Shown piece by piece: positions 9,516-19,023 of a stretch of DNA of 64,000 nucleotides (the stretch's first letter is position 1; the number at the start of each line of letters is the position of its first letter). The notes beneath the pieces are model-generated. The model was not told the origin of the DNA. It did no database searches and saw only the letters and a program-made list of their open reading frames with translations. This DNA comes from CAZDRI01 sp964508055. Its GTDB lineage: Bacteria; Pseudomonadota; Gammaproteobacteria; PS1; Pseudothioglobaceae. The stretch is taken from the NCBI GenBank assembly GCA_964508055.1, contig CAZDRI010000003.1, positions 17,003 through 81,002 on the forward strand. The letters run 5' to 3'. A program made the translations under genes and the position numbers.

Positions 9516-11786
9516 TTAAAAAGTTGTTCCAATTGTAAATTCAAATTTATTTGTTTCATCCCCGCTTTTTTCAGCTAAAGGTGTTGCAAAATAGAAACCA
9601 ATAGGACCTATAGGCGTGAACCATGAAAAAGCTAAACCAGCCGAAGACCTTAAATCTTGGGATTCAAATTCTGAAACTTCTTCGTATACATTACCTATAT
9701 CAACAAAAGCACTTATGCGCATATTTTTACTATCATCTACTAATGGTACTGGAGAAATAACTGCAGCTCCACCTGTAGTCAGCAACTCCCCTCCTTTTGA
9801 ATCACCATCAGAATATTTTGGACCTAAAGAGTTAAAATCAAACCCACGAACTGATGAGCTACCACCAGCATAGTATCTTTTAAAAAATGGTAAATCCTCT
9901 CCACTATATCCATCTGCTACTGATAACGCTCCCCTTAGTTTAAAACTCACTTGTTTGTTTATGGGAAAATAACTCTCGTGTGATACTTTAGTTTTATAGA
10001 ACCTATAATCTCCACCAGGTATAGCAATATCTATCCCTAAAACATTTTTTTGCCCTTTGGATGGAAAATAAAAGTTATCTAAAGTATTCTTACTCCAACT
10101 GCTAGAAAGCAATAACTCTTTATCATCAGAGCTGCTACATTGAACTTCCTCTTTAGATTTAAAATCAGTGCCACAAGTTAAATCATTTTTAGCATACTGT
10201 AATGAGGTTTTAACTCTAGTCTCATCAGATAAAGGTATACCATATCCACCATTTACACCATAACTATCTATTTGATAATCAGAAACACTTAATTTGTCTG
10301 CATCTAGTTTCTTGAAAAATACTCCATAACTTAAACTGTGATTATCTTCTGTAAAAAAAGGATCAGTAAAAAAGAAATTGTAATTTTGCACGGCATCACT
10401 ATTTGCAAATTGAGCATTTAAAGTATTACCTGTACCGAGAAAATTTCTTTCAGATATTCCAAGATTAACAGATGTTCCAGTATTTGAACTGTGAGATAAG
10501 CCTATTGTAAAATTACCAGTTTTAGTTTCAGTAACATTAAAAGTTAAATCAATTTTATCATCGCTTCCTTCAACCTTTGAAGTTTCCATTGTTACATCAG
10601 AAAAATAACCTAGTTGTTTGAGTTTTTTAATTGATTTCTGAATATCTTTATATGAATACAAACCTCCTTCAGTTTGCCTTATTTCTCTTCTGATAACTTC
10701 ATCTTGAGTTCTGGTATTACCTATTATTATTATTCTATTAATATATATTTTTCTATTTAAAGTGATATCAAAAGATATGTCTATAATTTTTTTATCTAAT
10801 TGTTTATTTGTTAAGGTTTCAACCTGAGAAAAGGCATAGCCTTTATTAGAAAATATTGCTTTTATTTCATTTATATCTGTGATTATTTCTCTTCTATTAA
10901 ATAAATCTCCAGTTGCTATGTTTAAACTATTTCTTAAAGTATCCTCACTAACAATTCCTAATTCACCAGAAAAAACCAATTCTCCAACAAAATATTGGCT
11001 ACCTTCATTAATTTGTATAGATATATCTATATGTTTCCTATCTGCTGAAAGAGATGTATTTATATTTTCAATTTTAAAGTCTATAAAACCATTATCAATA
11101 TAAAGAGATTTTAATTTTTCAATATCTGCATCTAATGCCAACTTTGAATAGTGATCTTTTTCAGTAAAATAATTAAAAAGTCCTGGACTTCCTATTGAAA
11201 AAACTGATAACAAATAATCCTCTGAATAAGATTTAGCACCAATGATTTCCATTGATTTTATTTTAGTAACATCTCCCTCATCAATAGTTATACTGACCTC
11301 TGCTCTATTTTGATCATCTACCTTAACTTTGCTTTTAATGTCTGTTGAATAATACCCTTGTGCAAGATATGTTTCTTCTAATTGTTTAACAAACTTTTCA
11401 AAAACAATCATACTAAAAACCCTTCCTTCTACTAAATCTATTCTAGTTAGTAGCTCTCCAATAGTATCATCATCAATAATACTATTACCTGATATATCCA
11501 TAGATTTTATATGTGGATTTTCTTCCACACTGATAACAAGCTTGCTTCCTACCAATTCTAAGTCTATGTTTTTAAAAAAATTAGTTTTGTATAGAGTTTG
11601 TATTATTCTGTTAGAAATTAGCTCGTCTTGAGCATTATAATCGTCCCCTATTTCTACCGGCAAATAGTTTAAAACTGTCCCAGTAGATATAACTTTTAAG
11701 CCTCTTATTTCAATGCTAGTAATTGTTGTTGCATAAACAGAAGATACAAAAAATAAAGATAAAGTAATTAATTTTAAATATTTCAT
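9516..11786 (-). CDS. bamA: BamA, outer-membrane protein assembly factor
   Basis: The central subunit of the Bam machine that inserts beta-barrel proteins. The 756 residues start with a Sec signal peptide (about residues 1-19), followed by five POTRA repeats to about residue 415. The 16-strand barrel contains the VRGF motif of loop 6 and ends in Phe, the usual terminal residue of outer-membrane barrels. The length is slightly shorter than E. coli (810). It starts 5 bases after the rseP stop, in the usual order rseP-bamA-skp. Confidence 0.97.
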   Translation of the reverse strand: MKYLKLITLSLFFVSSVYATTITSIEIRGLKVISTGTVLNYLPVEIGDDYNAQDELISNRIIQTLYKTNFFKNIDLELVGSKLVISVEENPHIKSMDISGNSIIDDDTIGELLTRIDLVEGRVFSMIVFEKFVKQLEETYLAQGYYSTDIKSKVKVDDQNRAEVSITIDEGDVTKIKSMEIIGAKSYSEDYLLSVFSIGSPGLFNYFTEKDHYSKLALDADIEKLKSLYIDNGFIDFKIENINTSLSADRKHIDISIQINEGSQYFVGELVFSGELGIVSEDTLRNSLNIATGDLFNRREIITDINEIKAIFSNKGYAFSQVETLTNKQLDKKIIDISFDITLNRKIYINRIIIIGNTRTQDEVIRREIRQTEGGLYSYKDIQKSIKKLKQLGYFSDVTMETSKVEGSDDKIDLTFNVTETKTGNFTIGLSHSSNTGTSVNLGISERNFLGTGNTLNAQFANSDAVQNYNFFFTDPFFTEDNHSLSYGVFFKKLDADKLSVSDYQIDSYGVNGGYGIPLSDETRVKTSLQYAKNDLTCGTDFKSKEEVQCSSSDDKELLLSSSWSKNTLDNFYFPSKGQKNVLGIDIAIPGGDYRFYKTKVSHESYFPINKQVSFKLRGALSVADGYSGEDLPFFKRYYAGGSSSVRGFDFNSLGPKYSDGDSKGGELLTTGGAAVISPVPLVDDSKNMRISAFVDIGNVYEEVSEFESQDLRSSAGLAFSWFTPIGPIGFYFATPLAEKSGDETNKFEFTIGTTF

Positions 11787-11791
11787 AATTT

Positions 11792-13141
11792 TTAATATTT
11801 TAATGAATTTAGTATGTCATTATAAACTGCAATTGACATTAAAATTAAAATTATTAACAATCCAATTTTTGAAGCAATAACTTGCACACTATCCTTTAGT
11901 GGCGAACCTTTTATTATTTCAATAACATAAAATAATAAATGCCCGCCATCTAATACAGGAATAGGCAATAAATTTAATACTGCTAAACTAACGCTTATAA
12001 GAGCTAAGAAAGAAATAAAAGTTACCAACCCTATATTAAAACTTTGCCCAGCATAATTTGCTATAGTTATTGGTCCAGAAATGTGTTTAGTTGAAACTTT
12101 CCCCTTGAATATATTTACTAACATTTTTAAAGTAAGAGTTGATATTTTGTATGTTTTTTCTATTGCTAATGTAAAAGATTCAAAAAAGCTATGCTTGTCA
12201 ATAACCTTCCAATCATCAAGCCAATTTTTTGGGACAAATACAAGAGCTCCAATTTTAGCTAAATTAGAGTCTTTGTCTAACTTTGGTGTTATATTTAAAC
12301 TATATGTATTTTCACCTCTTAATATGTTAAATGTTAATTTATTATTAGCATTTTTTTGAACAATACTTGCTAAGTCTGACCAAGATTTTATCTTTAACCC
12401 ATTTATTTTTGTAATTAAATCTCCTTTTATCAAACCAGAATTATACGCTGGAGAATTTATTAATACCTCATCAATAACAGGTTTTAATATTGGTTTTGCA
12501 AACTTAATCCCTAAATCCTTTATTAAATTTTCATCAATATTATTAGTCCAGTTTTCTGGCAGGTTTAAAATTAATTGTTTTTTTATTTTATCTTGTGACT
12601 CAAGTTCTATAAAAACTTGTTTATTAAACGATGCCTCTAGCAGTTTTTCTACAACTGATTGTGTTGATAAAGTAGTGCTGTTATTAATACTTAAAAACTT
12701 ATCCTTTTCTTTAATTCCACTGTGATAGGCTATTGAGTTAGGTTCTACTTTTCCTACTATTGCTCTTATTCCATCTATTCCAATAATATATGTCGCCGTA
12801 TAAGCAAAAATAGCAAAGATGAAATTTGCCATTGGTCCAGCAGCAGCTATGGCAATTCTTTTATAAACACTTTGTTGATTGAAGGCATAGGGTAAGTCTT
12901 TTTTATCTACATCACCTTCTCTTTCATCTAACATTTTGACAAACCCGCCAAATGGAAGGGCACAGATAGTATATGTGGTGTCACCTTTTTTCCAAGATTT
13001 TAGTATTTTCCCAAATCCTATAGAAAATCTTAAAACTTTAACTCCTGATTTCTTTGCAACCCAGAAATGTCCAAATTCATGAACAGTAACTATTATTCCT
13101 ATTGTTAATGCAAAAGAAAATAAAGTAACAAAAAAATCCAT
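11792..13141 (-). CDS. rseP: RseP site-2 zinc metalloprotease
   Basis: A membrane-embedded protease that cuts anti-sigma-E and signal peptide remnants. The 449 residues carry the zinc motif HEFGH at residues 21-25 in the first transmembrane segment, periplasmic PDZ domains in the middle (one with SPAYNSGLIKGD), and the VLDGGH motif in a C-terminal segment that supplies the third ligand. No rseA or rpoE gene is in the window, so its regulatory target is not shown. It starts directly after the DUF971 gene. Confidence 0.96.
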   Translation of the reverse strand: MDFFVTLFSFALTIGIIVTVHEFGHFWVAKKSGVKVLRFSIGFGKILKSWKKGDTTYTICALPFGGFVKMLDEREGDVDKKDLPYAFNQQSVYKRIAIAAAGPMANFIFAIFAYTATYIIGIDGIRAIVGKVEPNSIAYHSGIKEKDKFLSINNSTTLSTQSVVEKLLEASFNKQVFIELESQDKIKKQLILNLPENWTNNIDENLIKDLGIKFAKPILKPVIDEVLINSPAYNSGLIKGDLITKINGLKIKSWSDLASIVQKNANNKLTFNILRGENTYSLNITPKLDKDSNLAKIGALVFVPKNWLDDWKVIDKHSFFESFTLAIEKTYKISTLTLKMLVNIFKGKVSTKHISGPITIANYAGQSFNIGLVTFISFLALISVSLAVLNLLPIPVLDGGHLLFYVIEIIKGSPLKDSVQVIASKIGLLIILILMSIAVYNDILNSLKY

Positions 13142-13498
13142 TTATTTAATTTGAGAGTGGTTATGGTTTGCATTTTTTAATTTTTCTAAATATTCATTCC
13201 ATAATTTATCATAATTACTACAAAGGCTATATAAATAATCCCAAGAATAAATGCCAGTATCATGACTATCGCTAAAAAATAAAGTAATAGCATAATTGCC
13301 TGTAGCCCGGATGTCTTTAATAGTTACATTTTCCTTGTCTACTTGTAAAATCTCTTCCTCAGGGCTGTGGCCTCTTACCTCAGCAGATGGTGAGTAAACC
13401 CTTAAAAATTCTGCACTAAGTTGAAAATCTTTATCATTAAAAGTGATAGTTAAATTTTTTTTGCTTTTGTCTAATTTAATATTAGTTGGTGTTATCAT
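13142..13498 (-). CDS. DUF971 (gamma-butyrobetaine hydroxylase-like N-terminal domain) protein
   Basis: A 118-residue single-domain protein of the DUF971 family, recognisable by the LSAEFLRVYSPSAEVRGH block and the GNYAI...FSDSHDTGIYSWDYLY block. This domain is the N-terminal domain of gamma-butyrobetaine hydroxylase, but the free-standing bacterial form has no known activity. Its conserved position right after hslU is common in beta- and gammaproteobacteria. Its start overlaps the hslU stop by 4 bases. Confidence 0.88.
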   Translation of the reverse strand: MITPTNIKLDKSKKNLTITFNDKDFQLSAEFLRVYSPSAEVRGHSPEEEILQVDKENVTIKDIRATGNYAITLFFSDSHDTGIYSWDYLYSLCSNYDKLWNEYLEKLKNANHNHSQIK

Positions 13499-14811
13499 AA
13501 TATGTAACGACTTAAATCTTGATTTTGTGATAATTCTTTAAGCTTTTCATCAACATATTCTAAATTTATTTTAAATGATTTTTTCCTAGCATCAGGCACA
13601 TCAAATAATATATCTTCCAAGAGTTTTTCTAATAAAGTATGTAATCTTCTAGCGCCTATATTCTCAGTTGTATCATTTACTTGGTGTGCAAGTTCAGCTA
13701 TTCTTTTTAAAGAATCTTTAGTAAAAGATAATTTAAATCCCTCGGTAGCTAACATTGCTTGATATTGTTCTATTAAAGAGTAATCTGGTTCAGTTAATAT
13801 TCGCACAAAATCTTCTATAGTTAAAGCCTTTAGTTCTACTCTTATTGGAAGTCTGCCTTGTAATTCAGGGATTAAGTCAGATGGCTTCGCTAAATGAAAA
13901 GCACCTGATGTTATAAATAAAATATGGTTAGTATCCACCATTCCATGTTTGGTTGACACAATACTACCTTCAATCAAAGGTAATAAATCTCTTTGCACTC
14001 CTTCACGAGATACATTTGCAGAATTTTTATCACTTCCTGTTATTTTGTCTATTTCATCAATAAACACTATGCCATTTTGCATTACATTTTCTAATGCTTT
14101 TTCTTTGACTTTTTCATTATCAACTAAACTATGAGCTTCTTCTTCTGTTAAATATTTAAGAGCTTCTTTAACTTTAAGTTTTTTTAATTTCTTTTTGTTT
14201 AAACGCATATCGTGAAGTATATTTTGCAGACTACTAGTCATCTCTTCTAAACCTTGGGGTCCCATAATTTCTATATTAGGACTACTAGTATTAACCTTAA
14301 CATCAAGCTCTTTATTATCTAACTCGCCAGATATTATTTTTTTTCTGAATTTATATCTTGTATTAGCTCTTGGCTCAACTTCTTCGCTTCCAGACGCCTT
14401 AGGTAGCATTATATCTAAGACTCTTTCAATAGCATTGTTTTCTGCTTGTTTTTGCACTCTGTCCCATGCCAATTGTTGTTCTTTTTTTACTGATACATCT
14501 GCCAAATCACGAATAATTGATTCTACATCTCTACCTACATAACCTATTTCAGTAAACTTGGTTGCCTCTACTTTTATAAAAGGAGCATTAACTAATATTG
14601 CAAGTCGGCGGGATATTTCTGTTTTACCAACTCCTGTTGGACCTATCATTAAGATATTCTTAGGGGTTATTTCTTTGCTCATACCTAAGTCTGTCTGCAT
14701 TCTTCTCCAACGATTTCTAAGTGCAATCGCAACAGATTTTTTGGCTTGTTGTTGACCTATGATATGCTTGTTTAATTCATTAACAATGTTTTTAGGTGTT
14801 AACTCTAGCAT
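13495..14811 (-). CDS. hslU: HslU, ATPase subunit of the HslUV protease
   Basis: A AAA+ unfoldase of 438 residues. It has Walker A GPTGVGKT (residues 57-64), the pore loop GYVGRD (residues 90-95), Walker B IVFIDEIDK near residue 250, and the ELQGRLPIRVEL sensor region. The C-terminal tail LSRYIL is the segment that inserts into HslV and activates it. hslV normally lies directly upstream, but here the divergent dapF gene does. The intact tail argues that hslV exists elsewhere in the genome. It appears to be the first gene of the minus-strand run. Confidence 0.96.
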   Translation of the reverse strand: MLELTPKNIVNELNKHIIGQQQAKKSVAIALRNRWRRMQTDLGMSKEITPKNILMIGPTGVGKTEISRRLAILVNAPFIKVEATKFTEIGYVGRDVESIIRDLADVSVKKEQQLAWDRVQKQAENNAIERVLDIMLPKASGSEEVEPRANTRYKFRKKIISGELDNKELDVKVNTSSPNIEIMGPQGLEEMTSSLQNILHDMRLNKKKLKKLKVKEALKYLTEEEAHSLVDNEKVKEKALENVMQNGIVFIDEIDKITGSDKNSANVSREGVQRDLLPLIEGSIVSTKHGMVDTNHILFITSGAFHLAKPSDLIPELQGRLPIRVELKALTIEDFVRILTEPDYSLIEQYQAMLATEGFKLSFTKDSLKRIAELAHQVNDTTENIGARRLHTLLEKLLEDILFDVPDARKKSFKINLEYVDEKLKELSQNQDLSRYIL

Positions 14812-14871
14812 ATAAACTTTATATTATTTGTATAATTGTAAAAACACTAATATTTTACAGTTTAAACATTT

Positions 14872-15684
14872 ATGATATTAATACATTTTACAAAAATGCA
14901 CAGCCTGGGAAATGACTTTATTATCTTAGACAATAGAGATAATAAAATAAACCTTAAAAAAGCTGAAATTAAAAAATTATCCAATCGTAATTTTGGTATT
15001 GGTTTTGACCAGCTATTAGTGGTAGAAAACCCTACGATTGATAATGTTGATTTTGACTATCGTATTTATAATGCAAATGGTACAGAGGTTGAGCAGTGTG
15101 GTAATGGTACTAGATGTTTTTATAAATATGTAACTGCAAAAGGCATTAGTAATAAAAAAACTATAACAGTAAGAACTAGTGGAGGCATTTTAAATATAAC
15201 AAAAAAAGATAATATAATTCTAACTGATATGGCTAAGCCTATCTTTAATCCAAAAGATATACCGTTTATTGCAGATAGTATAAAAAATACATATAAAATT
15301 TTAGACTACGAACTTGGTGTTTTGTCTATGGGAAATCCGCATTGTGTTTTGATTGTTGATGATATTGAAAAACCAATAAAAGAAATAGCTAGAAAGATAA
15401 TAGCTAGCCCTTACTTTCCAAATGGTGTTAATGTTAGCTTTTTAAAAATTGAAAATAAAGATGAAGTTTATTTAAGAGTTTATGAAAGAGGTGTTGGTGA
15501 AACCCTAGCATGTGGAAGTGGGGCTTGTGCTGCTGTTGTATATGGAATAATCTTAAATAAATTAAATAGTAAGGTAATAGTCCATCTAAAAGGCGGCGAT
15601 TTATCAGTTAGTTGGACAAAAGGACAAAATGTTATAATGGGCGGCGATGCTAATTTTGTTTTTGAAGGTCATATTAATATATAG
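14872..15684 (+). CDS. dapF: Diaminopimelate epimerase
   Basis: DapF converts LL-DAP to meso-DAP for lysine and peptidoglycan synthesis, without a cofactor. The two catalytic cysteines are in the motifs QCGNGTRC (Cys76) and ACGSGACA (about residue 215). The length of 270 residues is normal. It diverges from hslU across a 60-base spacer that must hold both promoters. It is followed after 9 bases by ccoS. Confidence 0.96.
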   Translation: MILIHFTKMHSLGNDFIILDNRDNKINLKKAEIKKLSNRNFGIGFDQLLVVENPTIDNVDFDYRIYNANGTEVEQCGNGTRCFYKYVTAKGISNKKTITVRTSGGILNITKKDNIILTDMAKPIFNPKDIPFIADSIKNTYKILDYELGVLSMGNPHCVLIVDDIEKPIKEIARKIIASPYFPNGVNVSFLKIENKDEVYLRVYERGVGETLACGSGACAAVVYGIILNKLNSKVIVHLKGGDLSVSWTKGQNVIMGGDANFVFEGHINI

Positions 15685-15693
15685 CCTAATATA

Positions 15694-15861
15694 ATGGATA
15701 TTATTTACTTACTAATTTCTAGTGTGATAATAGTTGGAATATTGTTAGTTATACTGTTAATAGTTGCAGCTAAAAATAATCAATTTGAAGACTTAGATGG
15801 TGAAGGACAAAGAATATTGTTTGATGAAGATGATATGTCTGCAAAAGAGATTAAAAAATGA
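15694..15861 (+). CDS. ccoS: CcoS, cbb3-type cytochrome oxidase assembly protein
   Basis: A 55-residue gene that is easy to miss. The product begins with one transmembrane helix (MDIIYLLISSVIIVGILLVI), followed by the family hallmark QFEDLDGEGQRILFDEDD. CcoS is needed for heme insertion and maturation of cbb3 oxidase. Its usual partners ccoNOPQ and ccoGHI are not in this window. It starts 9 bases after the dapF stop, and its TGA overlaps the ATG of the BolA gene (ATGA). Its presence predicts a high-affinity cbb3 terminal oxidase in this organism, matching the bc1 complex at 24.3-26.8 kb. Confidence 0.88.
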   Translation: MDIIYLLISSVIIVGILLVILLIVAAKNNQFEDLDGEGQRILFDEDDMSAKEIKK

Positions 15862-16100
15862 CTTTAGATGATATAAAAGAAAAAATAAGCTCGGGCTTTG
15901 AAAAAGCAGAAATAAACCTAACTGGTGATGGATGTAATTGCTCTGCTACAGTAATATCTGATGAATTTTTAAATATGTCTCTACTGCAAAGACAAAGAAA
16001 AGTATTGCATACTGTTAAAGAAGAAATTGCAAGTGGTGAGCTCCATGCTCTTTCTGTTAAAACATACACTTTGAAAGAAAAATCAAAATTAAAATCATAA
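15858..16100 (+). CDS. BolA/IbaG family protein
   Basis: An 80-residue class II KH-like protein of the BolA family. The pattern GDGCNCSATVISDEF...MSLLQRQRKV and the C-terminal GELHALSVKTYT fit the IbaG/YrbA branch better than BolA itself. BolA-type proteins pair with monothiol glutaredoxins and bind [2Fe-2S] clusters, and some act as regulators. The two Cys in the loop near residues 26-28 could be relevant to cluster binding, which is inference. Translation is probably coupled to ccoS through a 4-base overlap. Confidence 0.85.
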   Translation: MTLDDIKEKISSGFEKAEINLTGDGCNCSATVISDEFLNMSLLQRQRKVLHTVKEEIASGELHALSVKTYTLKEKSKLKS

Positions 16101-16200
16101 CTTTCTTACCCGCCTAAATTTAGAAACAATACTAAAATTATCAAAAAGATTAGTTTAATTTACAGATTTTAGCTTTTGTTACTCTAATACTAAAAGGACC

Positions 16201-18516
16201 TTAAGTTTTTTTTAGTCTTGGTTTTTTAATTGGTACTAATTTGCCGCTTATAGCTTTTTTACATTCGTTTAAAGTTAATGTTTTTGGGTCTTTATCAGCA
16301 AATATTTTTTTTATCGTGATGTTTTTTTGTCCTTTGCCTTTTTTTAATCCATTCCAAATATAAGGTCCAAATCTACCATTTAATATTTGGATATCTGAAT
16401 CTTTAAAAGTTTTAATTATTCGTTCTGCATCAAACTTTTCTTTTTGGGCTATAAGTTCCAAAGCTTCTTCAAGAGTAACTGTCTCTGGTGAAATATCTTT
16501 TAGCGATACATATTTTTTACCATAATGTAAATAAGGACCAAACCTACCATAATTTGCTCTTATGGTTTCTCCATTATTAGTTTCTCCTACAACACGAGGC
16601 ATTTTAAATAATTCTAATACTTCTTCTAAAGTTATTGTCTCAATATTTTGTTGCTTTTTTAAACTTGCAAATTTTGGTTTTTCTTCGTCATCCCTGCTTC
16701 CTATCTGAGCAAATGCCCCATAGCGTCCAAACCTAACTGTTATTGGTTTGCCAGACTCAGAGTCAATGCCTAATTCTCTTTCATTGTGGGTTTCTTCTCT
16801 TGGTGCTTCTAATGCTTCACCAATTTTAGGATGAAAGTCTTTATAAAATTCTTTTACTACTTCTTGCCATTTTTTATTTTCATTAGCAATTTTGTCAAAA
16901 TTTTGTTCTAAGTTTGCAGTAAATTTATAATTGACAATGTTAGAAAAATACTTACTTAAAAAGTCTACTAGCAAAAAAGCAACATTAGTTGGAAACAGTT
17001 TGTTTCTTTCTGAACCTACTGTTTCAGTCCTTTTAGATGTTATTATTTTTTTATCTTTGATTTCTATAGTGTGATATTTTCTTTCACTGCCTTCTCTGCT
17101 TTCTTTTACAACATAGCCTCTATCTTGAACTGTTGATACCATAGTTGCAAAAGTTGATGGTCTCCCAATACCCATATCTTCAATCTTTTTAACTAAAGAT
17201 GCTTCAATATATCTTGGTTTATGTTTTGAGAAACTTTCTCTAGCAATTAAATAATCTAGTTCTAACTCTTCACCTAACTTAACTTTTGGTAATAATTTAT
17301 CATCATTATTACTACCATAAATTTTTAAGAATCCGCCAAATTTTAAAACTTCTCCACTAGCAATAAAGTTTTCATTGCGGTTTGATATGTTGATTTTAAT
17401 AGTAGTCTTTTCTAATCTTGCTACACTCATTTGTGAAGCTATGGTTCTGTTATATATTAGCTTATATAACTTTAATTCATTTGCTGCAAGGCTTTTTATT
17501 ATGTCACTCTTTAAATTTGTTGGTCTTATTGCTTCATGAGCTTCTTGTGCACTAGAGCTTTTAGTTTTATAACGCCTTGGGTGCGAATATTCACTACCAA
17601 ATTTTGAGTTAATAACATTTTTTGCATCATTAATTGCTGTTTCTGATAAATTCAATGAATCAGTTCTCATATAAGATATATGCCCATTTCTATACAAATC
17701 TTGCGCTAAACTCATTGTTTGTTTGACAGAAAATCCTAGTTTTTGAGATGCTTCTTGTTGCAATGTTGAAGTTATAAAAGGAGGTTTTGGTGATCTATAT
17801 GTGGGTGTATTCTTAACATCACTTATAGTTAAATTTGCATTTATTATATCTTTTGTGAAAGTGTGGGCTGTATCTTCATCTGCAAATTCTTTATCAAGTT
17901 TTACTTCAATTAAGTTACTATCTTTAGTCTTAGTTACTGCAGTTATTTTATAAGTAGATTTTGGTGTGAAACTTTGAATTTCTCTTTCTCTATCCACTAC
18001 TAATTTAACTACTGCTGATTGCACTCTGCCTGCAGAACGAGCTCCTGATATCTTCCTCCATAAAACTGGAGATATTTCAAAACCTACTAAACGGTCTAAA
18101 ATTCTTCTTGCTTGTTGAGCATCAACTAGCTTTTTATTTATTATTCTTGGGTTTTTTATAGCATCAATAACCGCTTGTTTAGTAATTTCATTAAAAACTA
18201 TCCTTGGAGTATCATCTGCTAAATTTAAAACTTGGGATAAATGCCACGCAATTGCTTCTCCTTCCCTATCCTCATCAGTAGCTAGCCATACTTTATCGTG
18301 TGTTTTTGTTGATTTTCTTAAATTTGCAACAATTTTTCTTTTATCACTACTTACTTCATACTTAGGCTCAAAATTGTTATCAATATCAATGCCCATATTT
18401 TTCTTAGGCATATCACGAATATGTCCTATGCTAGATTTTACTGTATAGTCTTTACCAAGAAATTTTTCAATAGTTTTGGCTTTTGCTGGGGATTCTACGA
18501 TAATTAAATTTTTCAT
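16201..18516 (-). CDS. topA: DNA topoisomerase I
   Basis: A type IA topoisomerase that relaxes negative supercoils. The 771 residues carry an N-terminal Toprim domain with the acidic DEDREGEAIAWHL motif and the active-site Tyr in GHISYMRTDS. The C-terminal third lacks the four-Cys zinc fingers of E. coli TopA; instead it has several copies of a FGRYG/YGRFGPY type repeat (Toprim C-terminal repeats). It is the last gene of dprA-smg-topA, converging with the BolA gene across about 100 bases. Confidence 0.96.
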   Translation of the reverse strand: MKNLIIVESPAKAKTIEKFLGKDYTVKSSIGHIRDMPKKNMGIDIDNNFEPKYEVSSDKRKIVANLRKSTKTHDKVWLATDEDREGEAIAWHLSQVLNLADDTPRIVFNEITKQAVIDAIKNPRIINKKLVDAQQARRILDRLVGFEISPVLWRKISGARSAGRVQSAVVKLVVDREREIQSFTPKSTYKITAVTKTKDSNLIEVKLDKEFADEDTAHTFTKDIINANLTISDVKNTPTYRSPKPPFITSTLQQEASQKLGFSVKQTMSLAQDLYRNGHISYMRTDSLNLSETAINDAKNVINSKFGSEYSHPRRYKTKSSSAQEAHEAIRPTNLKSDIIKSLAANELKLYKLIYNRTIASQMSVARLEKTTIKINISNRNENFIASGEVLKFGGFLKIYGSNNDDKLLPKVKLGEELELDYLIARESFSKHKPRYIEASLVKKIEDMGIGRPSTFATMVSTVQDRGYVVKESREGSERKYHTIEIKDKKIITSKRTETVGSERNKLFPTNVAFLLVDFLSKYFSNIVNYKFTANLEQNFDKIANENKKWQEVVKEFYKDFHPKIGEALEAPREETHNERELGIDSESGKPITVRFGRYGAFAQIGSRDDEEKPKFASLKKQQNIETITLEEVLELFKMPRVVGETNNGETIRANYGRFGPYLHYGKKYVSLKDISPETVTLEEALELIAQKEKFDAERIIKTFKDSDIQILNGRFGPYIWNGLKKGKGQKNITIKKIFADKDPKTLTLNECKKAISGKLVPIKKPRLKKT

Positions 18517-18539
18517 AATTCATTCAGATAAAAATATTG

Positions 18540-19022
18540 TTATTGCAAAGTTTGATTGTCATCAGCAAATACAATATTTTCCGCCAAATCTGATTGAATA
18601 TCATAAGCATCATTACTTAGCACCATCATTGATATCCATTTTAAGTCTTCTAATGTAAGATTAGGTTCACCTAAATTTAGAGCTTGTTCAATTATCATTT
18701 CTCTTTGATTAGTATTTAATTGTCCAATGTCTTCCATAAACATTAAAAAACCTTGACATTTTATATCTAACTTTGTTTTTTCTTCTTTAGAGTAAACTCT
18801 ACAACCTCCTTTTGAAGGGGTTTGCAAATACTTATTACTTTTCGCAGTTGAAACATTATTCAACCAATCAATAGCTTTATCAATTTTACCATTATCAAAA
18901 CCCGCTTTTACCAGATGGTTTTTTAATGTTATATCATCAATAACATTATTATCATTACTTGCTTTTTCAAATATGACGTCAAACATAAAAGTTAAGACAT
19001 CTAAGATATTGTTTTTTATCAT
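18540..19022 (-). CDS. smg: Smg / DUF494 family protein
   Basis: A 160-residue acidic protein matching the Smg (DUF494) family: an N-terminal NILDVLTFMFD...FE block, a middle RVYSKEEKTKLDIKCQGFLMFMEDIG block, and the C-terminal LTLEDLKWISMMVL block. The biochemical function of Smg is unknown. In many gammaproteobacteria it lies, as here, between dprA and topA. The spacer to dprA is a single base, suggesting coupling. Confidence 0.9.
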   Translation of the reverse strand: MIKNNILDVLTFMFDVIFEKASNDNNVIDDITLKNHLVKAGFDNGKIDKAIDWLNNVSTAKSNKYLQTPSKGGCRVYSKEEKTKLDIKCQGFLMFMEDIGQLNTNQREMIIEQALNLGEPNLTLEDLKWISMMVLSNDAYDIQSDLAENIVFADDNQTLQ

Positions 19023-19023
19023 G

